Numbered from the stretch's first letter, positions 50,462 through 59,295 are shown. The stretch: DNA of 64,000 bases from Martinezella tropici (GCF_008370325.1 NZ_VNIP01000011.1:558001-622000), one strand, 5' to 3'. The notes: generated by a model not told the origin, from the sequence alone. Program-made: numbers and translations.

Positions 50462-52684
50462 TTATCCCGCGATCTTGGAGAAATCAGCGACCGTGCCGGT
50501 TGCCTCGCGGATCAGCCGTAGCAATGCCAGACGGTTGGCGCGGATGGCGGCGTCTTCGTCATTGACGAGGACGTCTTCGAAGAAGCGGTCGACCGACACG
50601 CGCAGCTTGGAAAGGGCTGCCATGGCGGAACGGAAGTCTTCCTTGGTAATCGCATCGGATGCTTCGGCGGAGGCCGACTTGACGGCGGCGAAGAGATTCT
50701 TTTCGGCATCGAGCTTCAGCAAGGCTTCCGAAACGCCGTCGGCAACGACGGTGCCCTTCTTCTCCTCGGCGGCCAGAAGCTGCGTGGCACGCTTGGTGCC
50801 GGCGAGCAAGTTCTTGCCATCTTCGGAGGTGATGAAGGCGGTCAGCGCCTCGACACGGCGGGCGACCATCAGCAGATCGTCGGTTTCCAGCGTCAGCACG
50901 GCGTCGATCAGGTCATGGCGGGCACCGAGATCGCGCAGGTAGACCTTGAGGCGATCATGGAAGAAGGCGAGCAGATCGGCATCCCTGGTGGTCGCGAGCA
51001 GCGGCAGGCGAACGCCCCGCTCCAGCAAAATACGGACGACGCCGAGGGCAGCGCGGCGCAGCGCGTAAGGATCCTTCGAGCCTGTGGGCTTCTCATCGAT
51101 CGCCCAGAAGCCGATGAGCGTATCCAGCTTGTCGGCGAGCGCGACTGTGATCGCAACCTTGTCCTCGGGGACGCGGTCTGACGGGCCTTGTGGCTTGTAG
51201 TGATCCTCGATCGCAGTCGCCACCGAGGCGTTCTCGCCCTGCAGCGATGCGTATTTGCGGCCCATCACGCCCTGCAGCTCGGGGAACTCGCCGACGGCTT
51301 CCGTGCGCAGGTCGGCCTTGGCAAGCACCACGGCGCGGTCGACCAGAGCGGCATCGGCACCGGTGATCTTGGCGAGGTCAGCGGCCAGCGCCCGGATGCG
51401 GGCGACACGCTCGCCCTGGCTGCCGAGCTTGGCATGGAAAGTGACATCAAGTGCGTCGAGCTTTGCCATACGCTGATCGAGCGGCTTCTTCAGATCGAGG
51501 CCGAATTTCGCGGCCGAGGCTTCCAATGTTTCGAGATCGGGCAAATCGCCCTGGTCACGCTTCCAGAAGTGCAGCGCGTCGGACAGACGGGCGCGCACGA
51601 CCTTGCCATTGCCGTGGATGATTTCCTTGCCGCCATCCGTCGCCTGGATATTGGCGATGAGAATGAAGCGATTGGACAAAGCACCCTCCCCTTGAGGGGG
51701 AGGGTCGGCACGCAGTGCCGGGGTGGGGTGATTTTGTTGGGACGCGAGATCACCCGCAGCTTCGCTGCGACCTCCCCCCTCAAGGGGGAGGTGAGAGCCT
51801 TGCGGGCGGGTAACGAAACACTTCTGGTTTGTCTTGATGGTCAGGCGGATGATTTCCGACGGGATCGACAGGTAATCCTCCTCGAAGGAACCCATCAGCA
51901 CCTGCGGCCATTCGACGAGGCCCGAGACTTCCTCCAGCAGGCCTTCATCCTCGACCAGCTCCAGGCCGTTGGCGAAAGCGACATCGCGGGCATCATGCAG
52001 GATGATATCCTTGCGGCGCTCCGCATCGAGGACGACGTAGGCCTTCTCCAGGCTCGAGACATAATCCTCGAAGCGCTTGACCGTAATCGCATCCGGCGCA
52101 TGGAAGCGATGGCCGTAGGTCACGTTCGAGGCGACGATGCCGTCGATTTCGAAGGGGATGACCGCCGTCTCTTCATGCTCGGTGCCGAAGGTGCAGACGA
52201 TCGACTGCAGCGGGCGTACCCAGCGCAGTGAGCCGGGCTTGGCCGATGCCTTGCCCCAGCGCATGGATTTCGGCCAGGGGAAATTTCTTACGATATCAGG
52301 CATCACGGCGGCGACGATTTCTTCCGCCGCGCGGCCGGGCTTGGAAATGACCGCGACGTAGAAATCGCCCTTCTTCGGGTCGCTCTGCACCTGAGCCTCG
52401 GAAATCGAAGAGAGCCCGGCGCCGCGTAGGAAGCCTTCGATCGCCTTCTCGTTGGCATCAGTGCGCGGTCCTTTGCGTTCTTCGCGCACATCGGCCGAGC
52501 GCGCCGTCAGGCCGCGAATGTCGAGCGTGAGGCGCCGCGGCGTCCAATACTCCCTCGCACCCTCATAGGAAAGACCAGCTTCGATGAGGGCATCGGTCAC
52601 CAGCTTCTTCAGGTCGCCGGCGGCTTTGCGTTGCATACGGGCGGGAATTTCCTCGGAGCGGAGTTCGAGAAGGAGATCGGGCAT
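50462..52684 (-). CDS. glyS: Glycyl-tRNA synthetase beta subunit, interrupted in frame by a repeat element
   Basis: Beta subunit of the heterotetrameric glycyl-tRNA synthetase; works with GlyQ (57582-58541). It opens MPDLLLELRSEEIPARMQ at ATG 52684 (an upstream in-frame start at 52726 adds a repeat-derived stretch). The anticodon-binding/DALR region is at the C-terminus. Its 740 residues are about 40 longer than I expect for rhizobia, because a complete palindromic element of 111 bases (51684-51794) encodes a Pro/Gly-rich insert of about 37 residues near residues 298-334, between TRPQG and LSNRFILIAN. The frame stays open, so the protein is probably functional with an extra loop. Confidence 0.9.
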   Translation of the reverse strand: MPDLLLELRSEEIPARMQRKAAGDLKKLVTDALIEAGLSYEGAREYWTPRRLTLDIRGLTARSADVREERKGPRTDANEKAIEGFLRGAGLSSISEAQVQSDPKKGDFYVAVISKPGRAAEEIVAAVMPDIVRNFPWPKSMRWGKASAKPGSLRWVRPLQSIVCTFGTEHEETAVIPFEIDGIVASNVTYGHRFHAPDAITVKRFEDYVSSLEKAYVVLDAERRKDIILHDARDVAFANGLELVEDEGLLEEVSGLVEWPQVLMGSFEEDYLSIPSEIIRLTIKTNQKCFVTRPQGSHLPLEGGGRSEAAGDLASQQNHPTPALRADPPPQGEGALSNRFILIANIQATDGGKEIIHGNGKVVRARLSDALHFWKRDQGDLPDLETLEASAAKFGLDLKKPLDQRMAKLDALDVTFHAKLGSQGERVARIRALAADLAKITGADAALVDRAVVLAKADLRTEAVGEFPELQGVMGRKYASLQGENASVATAIEDHYKPQGPSDRVPEDKVAITVALADKLDTLIGFWAIDEKPTGSKDPYALRRAALGVVRILLERGVRLPLLATTRDADLLAFFHDRLKVYLRDLGARHDLIDAVLTLETDDLLMVARRVEALTAFITSEDGKNLLAGTKRATQLLAAEEKKGTVVADGVSEALLKLDAEKNLFAAVKSASAEASDAITKEDFRSAMAALSKLRVSVDRFFEDVLVNDEDAAIRANRLALLRLIREATGTVADFSKIAG
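51684..51794. repeat. RIME-like palindromic element inside glyS
   Basis: A full copy with CCCTCCCCTTGAGGGGGAGGG at one end, CGGCACGCAGTGCCGGGG next to it and CGAGATCACCCGCAGC, CCTCCCCCCTCAAGGGGGAGG at the other. Its length of 111 bases is a multiple of three and it contains no stop in the glyS frame. Other copies in the window are intergenic. Confidence 0.85.
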
Positions 52685-52685
52685 G

Positions 52686-53160
52686 TCAAGGTTCCTCACC
52701 CTCCCCTTGAGAGAGAGGGTCGGCACGGCGTGCCGGAGTGGGGTGAAAACGGTTGGCCTCTGCTAGCAAAATTTGGCGCTGCTGCACAATGGCAAATATC
52801 GTATCCAGGACAGCCTCGACCTCATCCATGACCTCCGCATTCCAGAATCGGACGACATGATTAGCCTTGGTTCTCAAGATAGGCCGTGCGCTCGGCATCG
52901 TAACGCCTTGCCGCATCTTCCGCATGCTGGCTGCCGTCAAGCTTGATGATCAGGCCGATCCGATGACAGGCGAAATCAGCGAAATAACGCCCGATCGGAA
53001 CCTGCCGGCGAAAGTACGTGCCCTCAATCGGGATACGCCACAAATGTTTCCAAAGCTTGACTTCGGCATCGGTCGAACCGGCACGCAGGCGGCGGCTATT
53101 GGCGATCTTGAAGCGATCGAGCTTGGAGGGATTTTCGGCACAAGGATCTCCGTATTGCTG
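52686..53160 (-). pseudogene. DUF559 endonuclease-like gene broken by a frameshift
   Basis: Related to the DUF559 (very short patch repair-like nuclease) proteins. The first part reads SKLDRFKIANSRRLRAGSTDAEVKLW, VPIGRYFADFACHRIGLIIKLDGSQHAE and TAYLENQG, then stops at 52861. The next frame continues NHVVRFWNAEVMDEVEAVLDTIF, as expected after ENQG(Y). An extra A in GGCTA(A)TCATGTC near 52862 accounts for the shift. No start codon is evident at the 5' end, where the frame runs into repeats, and the 3' end is in a partial repeat. A base-calling error is possible for the shift alone. Confidence 0.75.
52692..52746. repeat. Partial RIME-like element upstream of glyS
   Basis: Only the left half is present: CCCTCCCCTTGAGAGAGAGGG followed by CGGCACGGCGTGCCGGAGTGGGGTG. 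It starts 8 bases before the glyS start codon and forms the 3' end of the broken DUF559 gene. A half element supports the view that these units break at their centre. Confidence 0.7.
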
Positions 53161-53188
53161 AGACAGCGAAGTTGAAGCGTCGCGATCT

Positions 53189-53395
53189 ACACCCTCCCCT
53201 TGAGGGGCAGGGCAATCGCATATGAAATAGAAAATGCCCCTCACCCCAGCCCTCTCTCCCCGTTTTGACGGGGCGAGGGAGCGACGTCGCCAAGCTCCTT
53301 CGCCCCGCGTGCGGGGAGAAGGTGGACTCGAACAGTTGAGCGAAGCGAAACTGTGAGAGGACGGATGAGGGGCTAACCATCCATATGCGATTACC
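53189..53395. repeat. Composite palindromic element between the DUF559 relic and RIME-like copy
   Basis: It starts with a CCCTCCCCTTGAGGGGCAGGG stem and AATCGCATATGA, contains a CCCCGTTTTGACGGGG stem and a CTTCGCCCCGCGTGCGGGGAGAAGG stem, and ends with CATATGCGATTACCCTCCC. It is a larger relative of the 14203-14336 element. It lies next to the complete RIME-like copy at 53394-53520. Confidence 0.7.
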
Positions 53396-53520
53396 CTCCC
53401 TTGAGGGGGAGGGTCGGCCAAAGGCCGGGGTGGGGTGATCGCGGCAACTTCCGCAGCCAAACAATTGTCACCCCCACCCGCCGCTGCGCGGCGACCTCCC
53501 CCCTCAAGGGGGAGGTGATT
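53394..53520. repeat. RIME-like palindromic element after the DUF2207 gene
   Basis: This copy is almost identical to copy 1 at 2113-2243, including the spacer CGCAGCCAAACA followed by TTGTCACCCCCACCCGCCGC. It ends 2 bases before the stop codon of the DUF2207 gene on the minus strand and does not overlap it. Confidence 0.85.
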
Positions 53521-53522
53521 AG

Positions 53523-55469
53523 CTACCACCCGCCGCCTCCTCCCCCACCGCCGCCACCGCCGGAGGAGCCGCCGCCGCCACCGCCTCCACCGCCCGAAAA
53601 GGCAGAGGACGAACTCGATACTGGCGCAGGAATGGTCGAGGCGATGGTGGATGCCATGGATGAGGAGAAGTCGCCAATCGTTCCGCCGATATTGCCGGGG
53701 TTGAAGTTACCGGAATACCAGACGGGTGCATAGGCGGCCGCCGCGGCCGCACCCGCAGCAGTGGCAAGCCAGGTCTCGAAAGCGCTCGACCAAGGCTTTT
53801 CGACGCCGAGCGCGACCGCATAGGGCAGCAGTTTTTCGAAATGCTGCGGCGACATCTGCGGCGCTCCCTGCATGTTCATCCGGTCGCGTTCGGCCAGCGT
53901 CAGATATTGCCTGAGACCGGCGATGCCATCCATCATCTTGCGCCCGAGCGGCGTCGGCGCCCCCATCAGGAAATAGAAGACGACGTTGAGCGCGAAAATA
54001 CCGACGATGCCGGCTACCAGCGGCAGCAGGCCCGCTTCCCATAGTGGCACGATCGCGGTGGCAAGGCCGCTGACGGCAATCGATACGAGGACGAAGCCGA
54101 AAAAGGCGAAGATCAAGACGGAAAGGATACGCTGGGCGAGGCTGGCATTATGCCTTCGGAACCTGCGGCCAATCGAGCTGGCGAAGAGCGTCACGAAAAT
54201 CGACAGGAAGCCCGGCACGATGATAAGCGGTAGGGCATTCTCATGCAGGCGACCGAAGAGGACGATGGACGCCAGGATGAGGATCGAGAGCGCTATGCCG
54301 GCAATGACGTAGAGCGCGTTTGCCTTGTAATATTCGCCGCGATGATTGCGCTCGATGGCGCTGCGGAACTTCGAGCCGAGCCGCTGTACCGCCTCGCCGT
54401 TTTCCTTGTCGATGACAAGCGGAGAGAATGGCCCGACGGCCTGCATGATCACCTTGTCGCCGCCGCCGAGATCGCTGCCTGCCTTGCCCGTAGGGCGCAC
54501 GACGACCTTTTTCGTCAGGTCATCGAGGATTACATAGCCGCGCACGGCGAGATCGATCGCGGTCGCCGAGAATGCCGTCCAGCTGGAACTGGCGAAGCCC
54601 TTGTTGTCGATATAATTGACCAGCGCCGGTGAGATGCCTTCAGGCGGATCCCAGCGCGGAACCATGACGCCGGGCGGAGGATCGCGGCCGACGGCGATCC
54701 AGCTGCGCATGTAATAAGCAAACAGCAGGATCAGCCCGCCAATGGCAATGGTCGTATCGAGATGATCGCGAAGGAACCAGCTCCATTGCTGGCTGGCGCT
54801 CGGCGGCGCGATTGCTCCCTTCGCCAGCTTGATGGCGATCGTCAGGCCTTCGGCCATGGCGAGCGGTCTGGTCGTGACGAAGGTGACCGTATTGCCCTGC
54901 GCGCTGGCGCTTGCATTCTTGCCGTTGGCGCCGAGCGGCCCGGTGAAGAAGGCAAGCTGCTGAGGCTCGACGCCATCTGGCAATGTAACGTTCGCCTTGG
55001 CATTGACGATCGGGAACAGCCAGCCATTGCCTGTCACGTTCCAATAAAGCTCGTCATGATCGCCGAAATAGCGCATCTGGCGATTGGTGTCGTAGGTGAG
55101 GCGGAATGTGTGCGGGCCGGGGTTGAGGCTTCGGTCGGCCTTGCCGATATAGATGCGCTCGCCGCCCTTGATGCGTTCGCTGTGCCAATCCTCCGGTTGC
55201 CCATCGCGCTCGACGGACACGACCTTGAAATCCACCTCGATCTCACGACCGTTGGCATCGGTCATTGTCAGCGGAAAATCGCGGAAGATGCCGCGGCGGA
55301 TATCACGCCCCTCCGCATTCACGGAGATCGTCTCGACGACTTGCATGGAGCCGTCGCGATGCAAGGCGATCGCCTGATCGAAACTGGTAATGAGTTCGGC
55401 CGCCGTTACCGCTGTTGCGCAAAGCAGCAGGCACAGAGCCAGGAAGAACCTGCAAAGCCGTGTCATCAC
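53523..55469 (-). CDS. DUF2207 membrane protein with a poly-glycine tail
   Basis: Membrane protein of 648 residues. A signal peptide (FFLALCLLLCATAVTA) is followed by the DUF2207 extracytoplasmic domain (ITSFDQAIALHRDGSMQVVETISV, GIFRDFPL, WNVTGNGWLFPI) to ~230. Transmembrane segments lie near 240-260 and in a group at ~390-500, and a cytoplasmic part follows with a winged-helix-like segment. The C-terminus is an Ala-rich stretch, then Ser/Thr-rich, ending in long glycine runs and a final Trp. DUF2207 genes often pair with lemA; here aroA lies between the two. The function is unknown. Confidence 0.85.
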   Translation of the reverse strand: MMTRLCRFFLALCLLLCATAVTAAELITSFDQAIALHRDGSMQVVETISVNAEGRDIRRGIFRDFPLTMTDANGREIEVDFKVVSVERDGQPEDWHSERIKGGERIYIGKADRSLNPGPHTFRLTYDTNRQMRYFGDHDELYWNVTGNGWLFPIVNAKANVTLPDGVEPQQLAFFTGPLGANGKNASASAQGNTVTFVTTRPLAMAEGLTIAIKLAKGAIAPPSASQQWSWFLRDHLDTTIAIGGLILLFAYYMRSWIAVGRDPPPGVMVPRWDPPEGISPALVNYIDNKGFASSSWTAFSATAIDLAVRGYVILDDLTKKVVVRPTGKAGSDLGGGDKVIMQAVGPFSPLVIDKENGEAVQRLGSKFRSAIERNHRGEYYKANALYVIAGIALSILILASIVLFGRLHENALPLIIVPGFLSIFVTLFASSIGRRFRRHNASLAQRILSVLIFAFFGFVLVSIAVSGLATAIVPLWEAGLLPLVAGIVGIFALNVVFYFLMGAPTPLGRKMMDGIAGLRQYLTLAERDRMNMQGAPQMSPQHFEKLLPYAVALGVEKPWSSAFETWLATAAGAAAAAAYAPVWYSGNFNPGNIGGTIGDFSSSMASTIASTIPAPVSSSSSAFSGGGGGGGGGSSGGGGGGGGGGGW

Positions 55470-55559
55470 TCCCCCAAGAGATAGCCGCGGCGCCGTTACA
55501 GGCGCCGCTTCGCGTCAGAAACACATCCGCGCTCAGGCCTTCATTGGGATGGCAGAGCG

Positions 55560-56819
55560 TCAGTCTTCGTAAATGACCCCCAGCGACGCAAGCACATTCC
55601 AATAGGACGGGAAGGTCTTGGCGACGCAGTCGGGATCGAGAATGGTGATGCCGCCGATCTTCAGGCCGGCAAGGGCAAAGCTCATGGCAATGCGGTGATC
55701 GGCAAAACTATCAATCTCCGCCGGCAGCACCTTGCCGGCGAGGCTCGGGTCGGATGCGACGATCAGATCGTCACCCTCTTCGGTGCCGAGGTTCGGAACG
55801 ATGCGCGACAAGCCGCTCGACAGCGCACGAATACGGTCGCATTCCTTGACACGGAGATTCTCGATGCCGACGAAGCGCACCGGCGTTTCGTTGAAAGCCG
55901 CGAGAACGGCGAGCGTCGGGATAGCATCCTGCATCTGTGAACCGTCGATGATGGCAGGCAGGTGTGGGAACTTCGAAATCAGATCATAGGATTTTGCATC
56001 CGGCTGTGAGAACTGCTCCGCCGGTGTACCGAGATCGATCTTACCGCCGCTCAGCACTTCGGCTGCCCAGAGATAGGTCGCGGCCGAGGCATCCGGCTCG
56101 ATCAGGAAATCGGCGGCATGATAGCCGGTGGGCTCGACACGCCAGGCGACCGGGCTCACGCGTTCCACCTTAGCGCCGAAAGCACGCATTGCCGCAACCG
56201 TCAGGTCGATATAGCCGAGAGCGCCGATATGCTCGCCAAGCAGTTCCACGTCGACAGCGCGATCGCCGCCGGCTGCCATCATCAACAGCGCCGAGACATA
56301 CTGGCTGGACAGGCCACCATCGATCTGCACGCGGCTTGCCTCGAAACGGCCGGTGCCGTTGACGGCCACGGGCGGGCAGCCGGTTTCAGCCGAAGCATCG
56401 ACGCCGAGCGAGCGCAGTGCATCGACCAGCGGGCCAATCGGCCGCTTGCGCATATGGGCGTCGCCATCGACGATCACCTTGCCTTCGACGAGTGCCGCAG
56501 CAGCTGTCAGGAAGCGCGTCGCCGTTCCGGCATTGCCGAGGAAAAGCGGAGCGGCAGGCGCCTGCAGCTTGCCGCTGCCCGTCACGATAAAGGTGGTGTG
56601 GTCGGGTTCGTCGATGACGACGCCCATTGCGCGCAGCGCTTCGGCCATATAGCGGGTATCGTCGCTCTTCAACGCACCGGTCAGTCGGCTCGTGCCCTTG
56701 GCAAGGCCCGCCAGCAGCAGCGCGCGGTTGGTGATCGATTTCGATCCCGGCGGTATGGCGCGTCCGGTCAAAGGCTTGCCCGGCGGGATAATCGTGAGTT
56801 TGGCTCTACCCATCATCAT
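55560..56819 (-). CDS. aroA: 3-phosphoshikimate 1-carboxyvinyltransferase (EPSP synthase), class I-like
   Basis: Transfers an enolpyruvyl group to shikimate 3-phosphate, two steps before chorismate synthase. It has about 419 residues (three ATGs at the start; 56813 is best spaced from AAAGAGA). Motifs are PGSKSITNRALLLAGLA, LFLGNAGTATRF, RKRPIGPLVDALRSLG, DGGLSSQYVSALLMMAA, RVKECDRI and DPDCVAKTFPSYW. The NAGTATR, RPIGPLVDAL and DPxCxAKTFPxY blocks match class I enzymes (Escherichia coli type), whereas the rhizobial housekeeping AroA I remember is class II (CP4 type). This may be an extra copy. It lies between lemA and DUF2207. Confidence 0.88.
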   Translation of the reverse strand: MMMGRAKLTIIPPGKPLTGRAIPPGSKSITNRALLLAGLAKGTSRLTGALKSDDTRYMAEALRAMGVVIDEPDHTTFIVTGSGKLQAPAAPLFLGNAGTATRFLTAAAALVEGKVIVDGDAHMRKRPIGPLVDALRSLGVDASAETGCPPVAVNGTGRFEASRVQIDGGLSSQYVSALLMMAAGGDRAVDVELLGEHIGALGYIDLTVAAMRAFGAKVERVSPVAWRVEPTGYHAADFLIEPDASAATYLWAAEVLSGGKIDLGTPAEQFSQPDAKSYDLISKFPHLPAIIDGSQMQDAIPTLAVLAAFNETPVRFVGIENLRVKECDRIRALSSGLSRIVPNLGTEEGDDLIVASDPSLAGKVLPAEIDSFADHRIAMSFALAGLKIGGITILDPDCVAKTFPSYWNVLASLGVIYED

Positions 56820-56903
56820 TCTCTTTGGTCAGTCAGGAAGGCGGCCGATGGCCGTCGGTCGGCTTCCTTTATCGCCTCGTATGAAAAACCGATAGCGGGA
56901 ATC

Positions 56904-57455
56904 TCAGAACTTTACCGTGGGAACGGCGCGGTCCGCTTCGTTTGATATCTCGAAATAGGCCTTCTTGACGAAGCCGAAGGGGCCAGCAATGAGATTGTTA
57001 GGGAAGGTCTCGACCTTGACGTTCAGATCGCGCGCGGCGCCGTTGTAATAGCGGCGCGACATCTGGATCTCGTTTTCCGTTGTCTCCAGCGACTGCTGCA
57101 GCTCGACGAAGCCGGTATTGGCCTTCAGGTCGGGATAGGCTTCTGACACGACCATCAGGCGGCCAAGTGCCTGGCTGAGGATGCCTTCGGCAACGGCACG
57201 ACCGGCAACATCACCTGCGGGCACCGCCTGGGCTGCATTGCGTGCCTGCGTGACTTCCACGAGCGTCTTGTTCTCATGGCCGGCATAGCCTTTGACCGTC
57301 TCGACCAGATTGGGAATGAGGTCGGCGCGGCGCTTCAATTGCACGTCGATGCCGGACCATGCCTCTTCCGCGACCTGGCGCGCGCGAACGAGCCCGTTGT
57401 AGATGAAGACGACATAGAGCGCGGCCAGCACTATGATCGCGAGAAGAATAAGCAT
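56904..57455 (-). CDS. lemA: LemA family protein
   Basis: A 183-residue membrane-anchored LemA protein. The N-terminal helix LILLAIIVLAALYVVFIYNGLV (residues 2-23) anchors it with the rest outside the cytoplasm. The family core is EEAWSGIDVQLKRRADLIPNLVETVKGYA, then a helical bundle and the block RYYNGAARDLNVKVETFPNNLIAGPFGF near the C-terminus. Its role is not established; LemA often travels with DUF2207 or peptidase genes. It is separated from DUF2207 by aroA. Confidence 0.92.
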   Translation of the reverse strand: MLILLAIIVLAALYVVFIYNGLVRARQVAEEAWSGIDVQLKRRADLIPNLVETVKGYAGHENKTLVEVTQARNAAQAVPAGDVAGRAVAEGILSQALGRLMVVSEAYPDLKANTGFVELQQSLETTENEIQMSRRYYNGAARDLNVKVETFPNNLIAGPFGFVKKAYFEISNEADRAVPTVKF

Positions 57456-57581
57456 CTGAAATCCCCCGTGGCGACTGCAACCACAGGGACACTAGGCAGA
57501 TTTCACGCCAATGTCACCCGGCTTTAACGGCGATGCAGAACCAAGATAGGCTGGCGATGCCCGATCCTGGGGAAGCTTGCC

Positions 57582-58541
57582 TCAAGCGGCCTGCTGGTTC
57601 CAGTTGATACCGCCGGCATCCGTCAGCAGGAAGGCCTCGCCGCAAGCCTTGGCCAGCGTGCGCACGCGCAGGATGTAGCTCTGGCGCTCCGTCACCGAGA
57701 TGACGCCGCGGGCGTCCAGCAAGTTGAAGACATGGCTCGCCTTGATGCACTGATCGTAAGCCGGGAAGACGCATTTGTGCAGGCGCTGGTTTTCGCTGTC
57801 GCCGGGGGCGCCGGCAGCCAGCAATGCCTGGCACTCCTTCTCGGCATCGATGAAATGGCGGTGCAGCATCTCGGTATTGGCATATTCGAAATTATGCCGC
57901 GAATATTCCTGTTCGGCCTGGAGGAAGACGTCGCCGTAGGTGATCTTGTCTTCGCCCTCGAGGCCGTTGAAGTTCAGGTCATAGACGCTGTCGACGCCCT
58001 GAACATAGGTCGCAAGGCGCTCCAGACCATAGGTCAGCTCGCCGGCGACGGGGGCGCATTCGATGCCGCAGACCTGCTGGAAATAGGTGAATTGCGAGAC
58101 TTCCATGCCGTCGCACCAGCATTCCCAGCCGAGGCCCCATGCGCCGAGCGTCGGGCTTTCCCAGTCGTCCTCGACAAAGCGGATATCGTGCAGTAGCGGA
58201 TCGAGGCCGATCGCCTTCAGCGAGCCGAGATAGAGCTCCTGCAGGTTCGGCGGATTGGGCTTCAGGATGACCTGATACTGATAGTAGTGCTGCAGGCGGT
58301 TCGGGTTCTCGCCATAGCGGCCATCGGACGGACGGCGCGACGGCTGGACGTAGGCAGCGCGCCACGGCTTCGGACCGAGCGAACGCAGCGTGGTCGCCGG
58401 ATGGAACGTGCCGGCACCGACTTCCATGTCATAGGGCTGCAGAACCGCGCAACCCTTGTCGGCCCAGTAATTGTGCAGCGTCAGGATCAGCGCCTGAAAA
58501 GAGCGCTTCGGGTTCATATGGTCGGGCACGTTGGCAGTCAT
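57582..58541 (-). CDS. glyQ: Glycyl-tRNA synthetase alpha subunit
   Basis: Catalytic alpha subunit of bacterial alpha2beta2 glycyl-tRNA synthetase, 319 residues (a normal length for rhizobia). Class II motifs are visible: FQALILTLHNYWADKGCAVLQPYDMEVGAGTFHPATTLRSLGPKPW, the block AAYVQPSRRPSDGRYGENPNRLQHYYQYQVI (motif 2), and GWECWCDGMEVSQFTYFQQVCG followed by LTYGLERLATYVQ (motif 3). glyS lies about 5 kb downstream on the same strand with lemA, aroA, DUF2207 and a relic between them, so the usual close pairing has been split. Confidence 0.96.
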   Translation of the reverse strand: MTANVPDHMNPKRSFQALILTLHNYWADKGCAVLQPYDMEVGAGTFHPATTLRSLGPKPWRAAYVQPSRRPSDGRYGENPNRLQHYYQYQVILKPNPPNLQELYLGSLKAIGLDPLLHDIRFVEDDWESPTLGAWGLGWECWCDGMEVSQFTYFQQVCGIECAPVAGELTYGLERLATYVQGVDSVYDLNFNGLEGEDKITYGDVFLQAEQEYSRHNFEYANTEMLHRHFIDAEKECQALLAAGAPGDSENQRLHKCVFPAYDQCIKASHVFNLLDARGVISVTERQSYILRVRTLAKACGEAFLLTDAGGINWNQQAA

Positions 58542-58660
58542 GGGAATTGGTTTCTTCCGCTAGCAAATGGTTGGGCGGACAGGTGCCACGACGGGGCGAA
58601 CGGGTCAAGTTTTTACTCCGCTAAGCGCAAGGACATCGCTCGCACATAACCCCGTAGCCT

Positions 58661-59065
58661 TTACCCAAATGGGTTGACGATCATCAATTGCTTTTCAACC
58701 AACAAGCCGTCGTGCAGATCTTCCGAATGAAACCGCTCGCAGCCAGCTTCGATCGCCGCGGCCACCATCGTCGCATCGTAGAAGGAAAGCTGATAGCGCT
58801 GAGCAAGGTGCAGCCCCGCCAATGTGATTTTCTCACTTACCGGAACGATGGTTGCCGATAAAGCGACGAGAGCATCAATTGCCTCGCGAATATCAGCCCA
58901 CGGCATATTGAGCTTCTTACGTCCGACATTGGCAAACTCGTTCAGCGCTTGCGCGCTGATAGCGAATGGTTGCGCCAAAAGCGATTGCGCCCTTTCGGCC
59001 CGTTCTTCCTCCATAAAGGCATAGAGAAGAACGTTCGTGTCGAGGAAATCCGAAACGGGGCGCAT
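58661..59065 (-). CDS. vapC: PIN domain toxin, VapC family
   Basis: Predicted RNase toxin of a type II toxin-antitoxin pair, 134 residues. PIN acidic residues are visible in FLDTNVLLY (Asp), ALNEFANV (Glu), FYDATMVAAA (Asp) and HSEDLHDG (Asp). The ATG at 59065 overlaps the antitoxin stop codon by one base; a TTG at 59068 is an alternative. Most VapC enzymes cut tRNA or rRNA, and the target here is unknown. Confidence 0.9.
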   Translation of the reverse strand: MRPVSDFLDTNVLLYAFMEEERAERAQSLLAQPFAISAQALNEFANVGRKKLNMPWADIREAIDALVALSATIVPVSEKITLAGLHLAQRYQLSFYDATMVAAAIEAGCERFHSEDLHDGLLVEKQLMIVNPFG

Positions 59066-59295
59066 CAACGGGAATTGGCTTCTTCGCGATCAAACTTCCA
59101 ATCCTCGGGAAGTTTGAGCTTGAACGATCTGATTTTTGCCAAGGCTTTCTGCCGCTTGTCGTCGCGCTCGATCTCGAAGGCGTTTCCTTTGCCGACACGC
59201 ACGACGATATCGTCGCCTTCCTTCAAATCGAGAGCATCGACAACCGCGGAAGGGATGCGGATGGCCAAACTATTCCCCCATTTCGCGACCTGCAT
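59065..59295 (-). CDS. vapB: AbrB/MazE-type antitoxin, VapB family
   Basis: Antitoxin of 76 residues with an N-terminal SpoVT-AbrB DNA-binding fold (MQVAKWGNSLAIRIPSAVVDALDLKEGDDIVV) and a C-terminal toxin-binding tail (KLKLPEDWKFDREEANSR). The VapC gene starts one base inside its stop, as usual for co-expressed pairs. It probably represses its own promoter in complex with VapC. The pair is small and self-contained and could be mobile. Confidence 0.9.
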   Translation of the reverse strand: MQVAKWGNSLAIRIPSAVVDALDLKEGDDIVVRVGKGNAFEIERDDKRQKALAKIRSFKLKLPEDWKFDREEANSR

